DNA of 64,000 nt from Andrena cerasifolii (lineage: Eukaryota; Arthropoda; Insecta; Hymenoptera; Andrenidae), in the NCBI RefSeq assembly GCF_050908995.1, contig NC_135128.1, positions 12,367,114-12,431,113 on the forward strand. The letters run 5' to 3'. Below, piece by piece: positions 58,463 through 64,000 of this stretch (positions are counted from its first letter, which is position 1; each line of letters starts with the position of its first letter). The notes below the pieces were generated by a model. It was not told the origin of the DNA. It did not search any database and saw nothing but the letters and a program-made list of their open reading frames with translations. The position numbers and the translations under genes were made by a program.

Positions 58463-58497
58463 TATCACTATTATTATTATTATTATTATTATCATAT
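58463..58497 (+). repeat. (TTA)n microsatellite
   Basis: ATTATTATTATT... run of about eight units with minor interruption, just upstream of the presumed foraging promoter. Confidence 0.8.
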
Positions 58498-58499
58498 TC

Positions 58500-58954
58500 C
58501 ATACCGACCGTGGTAAAGAAGAGCAGACACTAACGCTTTGCTAAAAAATAAAGACAGAATAGTAGAGAAAGAGCGGACGAAAAGAGTGCGAGAGCGAGAA
58601 GGAGCAAGTGACAAGGCAACCCGAAAGAGAAGCAAACTCTAGAGCGAGTGGGAAGGAGCAAACAGTGTGGGAAGCAATGAGAAAGAAGTGGTGGTGCAAC
58701 GAGGAGCGCTACACGTCACGACATGCAACCGAGGAGGGGGAAGAGCGACAAGGACCGAGTGCTTAAATCGGGGCGGGAAGAAACGAGACTGCTGCGATAG
58801 GTGGTGCTAGTAACGGGAGAGGGTGGTGAACGCTGGTCCTCCGCTGTCGGTGAGCGCGGAATCGTGGAGTAGAGCGAGCCGACGACGCACCGTCCCGGTC
58901 GCGCTCCTCGTCGCGGTTCCTGTTCTGTACGCGCGGTCGTTCCGTTTGGGTTGA
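58500..58954 (+). promoter_or_regulatory. Presumed foraging promoter and 5' UTR
   Basis: The sequence changes from AT-rich to a GA-rich stretch (about 58555-58700, GAGAAAGAGCGG, GAGAGCGAGAAGG) and then to CpG-rich DNA up to the start codon. An AT-rich box (CTAAAAAATAAAG) lies at about 58541. GA-rich leaders are common at insect developmental promoters. The start site itself cannot be placed. Confidence 0.4.
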
Positions 58955-59424
58955 ATGAACGAGGGTACCAAGTGCAAAGTGCCGATCGGCGACGCCTGCG
59001 TGTCTATGCGCGTGTGCTTCGACTCCCTGTGCTTCTCGTCGACGCAGCAGCGGCTCGCCGACGAGGAGGACGCGTCCCAGCTGCCGACGCACGGCGCCGT
59101 GGCCGTGGTCGCCGCCGGCCAGAGGGCCATCTCGAACGTCACCGGAGCGAACGCGATTACAGCTATGGGCACCCTCAGGGAGCTCCAGGAGTTGCTGCGC
59201 GTCAAGGACGAGAGGATCGCCGAGCTAGAGGCGATCCTCTGCCGTCGCGACGCCGAGATACAGGAGCTACGCAGCCACCTTGACAAGTTCCTCAGCGTGT
59301 TACCCTTCAAGTCACCCCTGACGCCGACCAAACCGCGGCCCAGGAAGCAGAGGGCCCAAGGGATCTCCGCGGAACCGCCACTCCAGGAGTTCGCGTCGCT
59401 GACGGTCGTCGACAAGAGCGACAG
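58955..59424 (+). CDS. for: foraging / cGMP-dependent protein kinase, first coding exon (partial)
   Basis: N-terminal exon of PKG, the serine/threonine kinase activated by cGMP and encoded by foraging in insects, where its activity tunes food-related behaviour. Residues 18-27 read MRVCFDSLCF, matching the start of the long Drosophila isoform (MRFCFDRLCF), so the true start may be the ATG at 59006 rather than 58955. A leucine zipper follows with heptad residues L74, L81, I88, L95, I102, L109 and L116, the homodimerisation coil. KQRAQGISAEP (131-141) is the autoinhibitory pseudosubstrate, matching the RAQGISAEP of mammalian PKG I-alpha. The exon ends at about 59424 before GTTGGT, a weak donor, in phase 2. 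The cGMP-binding and kinase domains are not in the window. Confidence 0.92.
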
Positions 59425-62400
59425 GTTGGTGTCTCAACACTCTCAACGCGGTCGCTTCTCGTCACTCCTATTCCACTCGTTAGCACGTTCACTGCCACGC
59501 GATCGCCCCACGTTTTTCTTCACTTGCATTTATTCAAATGCCTGTTATCTATAAAAAGAACTTAATGTCATTCCCAATGACAGCACTTTAGACTTTAGAG
59601 ACTCAGATACCTAAGTGCTCAAAACATACGACATTAAGTTCACTATTAACCCCCATGGCAGTCAATGTGTTAACTCGCGCGCTATTTTACATGGTGTCGA
59701 TATAACTCGACCCTACTGGGGTATCGAAGGTCGTCGCGACTGGAATACCTTTCCTTTTAACTACCACTGAACCATTCCCCGAAAATGAGGGGCTCGTCTC
59801 ATCCACGTTTTAAATCCCACAAGTATGTCCTTTGGGCTGCAACTGGGGATCTAGGGGCGCCTCAGCTCCATTGAAAGCATTCTCGCTGTGATCACGAGAG
59901 ATCTACCCCAAATGCAGATCAACGGAATGTGACTTAAATAAGAGAATTTTCATTTGCCTCGTAGAGGTGTGCAAAAGTCAAATTCCCCTTAGCCTGCCAC
60001 ACCAGAACAAGTCTAACGATCGCAGGTGGCAGTCGTCAACTATGACTCTCACGGATATGCCCCGAAATTGCATAGGACCCAGATCTTGGAATCCGTTAGA
60101 AATCTTTACGGCAAGAAGCTGCACTACTGTCACCAAAACGCACGATTAAAAGTACAGGCGAAAGTCTGAATGCTCTGATCTTTGGTTCGCTGCGACAATC
60201 AATATAGATATCTGTTGAACAGCGGGTCGGGCGCTCATCGGCGCGCGCATGCGCGCTAGAGTGTATGCGTGTTTACTCGCCAACGCGTTCGATTCGAACG
60301 CCGTGATTTAACTCAGCGCCCGCGACATGTGAAGATACGCGCGAAGAAATTCGCGGCGACGAATTCCAACCCGTTTTACAGGGTTAACGAGCTTTCGCGG
60401 AACGACGAGCCTTTCGTTTTGCCTGTGGTCTCTGCTTGTGCTAGGTCGGTGCACGTGGTGCATTGCCCTTTCAGTCGAACTTCGAAGGCATGCAAGTTTA
60501 GTACAGCATCATACATTTAATTGAAATGGTGTTCGTACGTTGTGGTTTAATGAACGGTAGAAGTTTTCGTCTTAAACGAATGTCAAACGCTTGTACTATA
60601 CATAGATTGAAGCTGTTAAAATGTGTTGGTGAAAGATTCATGAAATAAAAGGAATGTAATGAAATTTTGTATTTTGAATTGATAAATTCTGTTGTCATCC
60701 TCCATGCAGGAAGCAGTGCTTTCACGGTTTTAGATAAAATATTGTCAATAATTTTCTTCAAAATGGCACTTTCAACGATTCCCTTTTGTAATATATTCCC
60801 ATTGGCTTAATAAAAATTCAAAAGTCACCTTCTCCAAATACTGAATTCGTCTTTACCTCTGACTTTATACCGTCACTTCCCAATTCAGGTTAATATTTCA
60901 CAAGACTCTGTATTAATGGGACTTTTCCATATTGATGGGGTGTCACGTGTTTTTAACGTGGTCTAGACCTCGTGCCTCGTCGCCATGCTTATTGTGACGA
61001 GCACACGCGTGCACACACTTTGCAGTGGCTGACCACCATGCGAACTACTAACCAGTGGTTTTCCATGACTTGCTATCAGTAACGCGGCCTTTCCTGCAGC
61101 GACTTCAGATAAATTTTCCTTCCTTTTGATTCACCGTTTCTAATCGTTGGCCAAAACGATCGAAAACTGCATGCTGTTTATAGTTCACTGAAAATGACTG
61201 CAGTTCACCCCTAACAGTCAGCCATTTTTTGCACCTCTTGATCAGAGATGATTGGGAAACCTGATTTCTTGGTCTAGTTTTTAATATTAATTTGACGTTA
61301 CAATTTAATTTAACGAAGAATAGAACGTCTTCAGTGTTTTTGAGTGACTTGTGCATTTATTATCTACTTATCAGCGATTGTTCTTAAACTGGCGAATGCG
61401 AAGAATCATGTAATTTGTCTTTTCCTTTAAGTGGTTCACATTTAGTTTCGATGTTTATATTGACGCCCTTCATCGATTTTCGTTTACGATTGTAGTAATC
61501 TGCGCACGTGGCAGATTTTAACGCCTTTATAATCTTCATTGATAGCCAATATTTTCACACAGATAACCGACTAGATTGCTGCAACCAGTTTTCGAGATTC
61601 CTCGAATTGACACATCCTATTGAACTTTGGAGTCCTATTCGTTTTTGCGACTATTATTATTGCAAACCGGATGCTATAGTCCTAGAATATTTATCCAATG
61701 ATAATCTGCAGATAAATTTTTGGCACGTGTTGAGAAATAAAATCGTTGACCATTTTTGTTTACGTGAATGTTGCAAATTAAAGTGGAAGGATAGGTTGGC
61801 CCGAACAATTGTGAATTTGTTGTAGAACAGAATCGGAAACACTTTATTCCGCGCTCAATGTGCAAATCGCCTGTTTCGTTATTTAACATTCTAAACGGCC
61901 GCCATATCCGAATAACAAAGCGACGTTAATGTATTACATGTTCGCTGCGTCGGGATCGATCGAGAAAAAAAAGCACGCAGGCAAATATGAATGCAGCGAT
62001 AATAATAGATTATTCCTGTTTCGGCATTCAACGAATTCCAGAACCCGGTTTCCTCTACTAGTTTTTCCACTTAGTTCGATTTCACATCGATTACACGAGA
62101 AAGAAGTGCGTTATTCGCGTTCCAGATTTCCAAGAAGTATTTGTGCAATTAACCAAATCACGATAATCCATTGAAATTTATTAATTTTCTTTTCTTTCTT
62201 TACTATTTCGTTAAAACGTTTGCTTATCACGAGTATTTCCCTTCCCTGCAGATTATTTATTATTTGAAGGAATTTATAAAATACTCACTTAAACTATATT
62301 TCGATTGTAGTTCACTGTGTGCTTTGAAAATTTTTTAAAAATTCATAAATGAAGAGATTTCCGTTTCTTAATTTATGTTTGCATAGTTTTGTCTACCATA

Positions 62401-64000
62401 AAACACATTATTAACACGGAACTTGTTAACGAGTTTGACAAATAAGTTAGTCGTATTAGGTATGTTTGTAACATTTATGCAGATGAAACATGATTCATAG
62501 AATTTCGAGAGAAATATAGAATGACCCCTGCATCTCGGGATATGCAGATTTTAATGGCCGCTTGTTGGGCTATTTTTATAAGTCGACGCGGATGTGGTGT
62601 GTTCCGAAATACACTATAAAGTGCGCCACCATGACAGAAATAGAATCTTTATTCATTCCTTGAAGTACGAATTTGAATATTTAATTTCATGAAAAGTTCA
62701 ATTTCCTTTTTGGTTTTCTTTAATTACATACACTATCAGAATAATGGTTGTTTCATTGTAAATTCATTTTAGATACGTATGAAACCTAAATAGAGTAAGT
62801 AGTCTTTCACTTTATCTGTAAAGTTATATCAGATGACGATACACCGTATCGTCGAGCACCCAATCGGATAGATATCTGCTGATAATAGTTTTACCTGTCA
62901 TCTATATCTTACTGCGTGTGAATTGTAAATATATATAGTTACCAGTAACAACACTAACTTAGCACGTGCATTCTTATTGATAATATTAGTATAGGTATGA
63001 AATTAAAACGAATCATGTTTAAAACTTAATGTCACTTGTAGAGGGGGTTTATCAAAAGATAGCCAGTGATAAATCTATTGTAGTATTAAATTTAAAATTA
63101 GTTATACACATATGTAAATATGTAAATCTTTAAGGTTCTATTGAATACATTACTATAACAGAAACAGTAGAGTAAGATTTAACAATGTAACATTTAGCTT
63201 TTCGTGACACAAAGTATGAAACATAATTCTTCAGTAGATTAATGCAGTAACGTAGATATGTTTTGAAACGTACCATATTTTCACGTAATTAACGAGCAAT
63301 AAAAGCAAACTTCATTGTGCCAGATAAATAATTCCTACATGGTATCCTGACGGCAGCTAGACTATAATCGAAGTTGCAAATCACCGCAACAAATAGCAAG
63401 ATTTCACCATATTTCTGAAAACGCACTTTCACCGCGCTGAATTCTAATCGATTCTTATAAAACGAGGTAATCATTGTGTCGTAGCTCGACAGCCATTTTA
63501 ACAAAAGCAGGTTATAAGAAGTTCCTCCCTGCTTGAAACGAGTTTTTCGAAATTGATTAAAATCTAATTGAGGAAAGAAATAAAAAATGCATGTGGGGAA
63601 TATATTTTTATTTGTCGTCAACAAGTTTTTATAAAATAATTCGTGGTTGCTGAAATCATCACCAAATTTTCGGGCCCAATAATGAAATGTACCACCACTT
63701 CCCAAACAAAACAGCACAACGAACACAAGAATTTTAATTACGTTAAAAAAAAAATACACAATTGCATTTTGCAAGCGCAGCGTTACATTCAGCCATCATG
63801 CAACAGTCGAGCAGCAGACAACAGCAGACTGTCTCGATGCTTCGAAAAATCTTAATATACCCATTTCGTTCCGTAATTTTCATAGCGTTAGCGAGACGTG
63901 CGACGACTGGCGAAGATGCGTGGGCGTGTTGAAGCCGGCGCTTAGGCTGTCTCGCCAGCCTCACGGATTTACATTCCATATTCTAAGGCGGGCGCCCATG
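59425..64000 (+). other. foraging intron (continues past window)
   Basis: 4.6 kb with no sequence resembling the next PKG exon (cGMP-binding domain). A CpG-rich patch with an NRF1-type palindrome lies at about 60225-60480. The rest is AT-rich. A long antisense open frame at 63289-63795 is discussed as a finding. Confidence 0.65.
60245..60254. promoter_or_regulatory. NRF1/Ewg-type palindrome GCGCATGCGC
   Basis: Perfect site inside GCGCGCGCATGCGCGC, about 0.8 kb into the foraging intron and within a CpG-rich patch. The foraging gene in flies uses several promoters, so an internal start site for a shorter isoform is plausible but unproven. Confidence 0.35.

Noticed and set aside
58807..59415. 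202-codon minus-strand open frame opposite the foraging exon
   Set aside because: It mirrors the GC-rich, strongly biased coding of foraging on the plus strand; the plus frame matches PKG exactly.
63289..63774. Calling the antisense frame an alpha-2/delta calcium-channel exon
   Set aside because: The resemblance is a few residues only, there is no start codon and no supporting splice pair; reported only as a question.
1..64000. tRNA genes, rRNA and CRISPR arrays
   Set aside because: No convincing tRNA B-box/acceptor pairing or rRNA core was seen. The regular array at 54.7-56.6 kb is a tandem satellite without unique spacers, so it is not a CRISPR.

Overview
This is a eukaryotic, almost certainly insect, window. 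Long AT-rich non-coding stretches alternate with short GC/CpG-rich islands, genes are split by kilobase-scale introns, and degenerate DNA transposons are common. The two proteins I recognise are an insect-type Drgx (paired-like homeobox) and the insect foraging cGMP-dependent kinase. Their sequences and the style of the repeats suggest Hymenoptera (bee or ant); that placement is inference from memory, not a search.

Layout. 1-6516: upstream flank or 5' intron of Drgx, no recognised coding, with GC-rich islands. 6517-28335 (+): five phase-compatible Drgx exons (6517-6769, 14298-14503, 22226-22391, 22807-23020, 27846-28335). They encode a His/Gln-rich N-terminus, a CYHCPP motif, a complete Q50 paired-type homeodomain split by the usual 46/47 intron, a Pro/Ser-rich linker and a C-terminal OAR motif. 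The initiator exon is not identified. 28336-58500: about 30 kb with no recognised protein gene. It holds MITEs, foldback elements, a long purine-rich strand-asymmetric block, a promoter-like NRF1+ETS cluster near 33.97 kb, and a 3.1 kb composite tandem-repeat locus (54524-57600) with eleven nearly identical 170-bp units. 58955-59424 (+): first coding exon of the long foraging/PKG isoform, with N-terminal motif, leucine zipper and pseudosubstrate RAQGISAEP. The cyclic-nucleotide-binding and kinase domains must lie beyond the window. 59425-64000: intron of that gene, with one unexplained antisense open frame.

Repeats. At least four short hAT-like non-autonomous elements have 8-bp flanking duplications, one perfect (11383-11572), and three end fragments look related. 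There is a pair of piggyBac-like TTAA elements, a pair of about 150-bp foldback MITEs, and several single-copy long inverted repeats, one within 1 kb of the foraging start. The satellite locus is the most unusual structure: a 241-bp ancestral unit, a 170-bp derivative lacking about 70 bp, recent homogenisation with a block-like variant pattern, and an imperfect 25-bp inverted repeat inside every unit.

The two genes have no direct pathway link. One is a neuronal transcription factor and the other a signalling kinase with behavioural roles. I found no convincing new multi-gene system; the novelty candidates are the satellite locus, a possible truncating alternative exon of Drgx, the promoter-like cluster in the gene desert and the antisense open frame.
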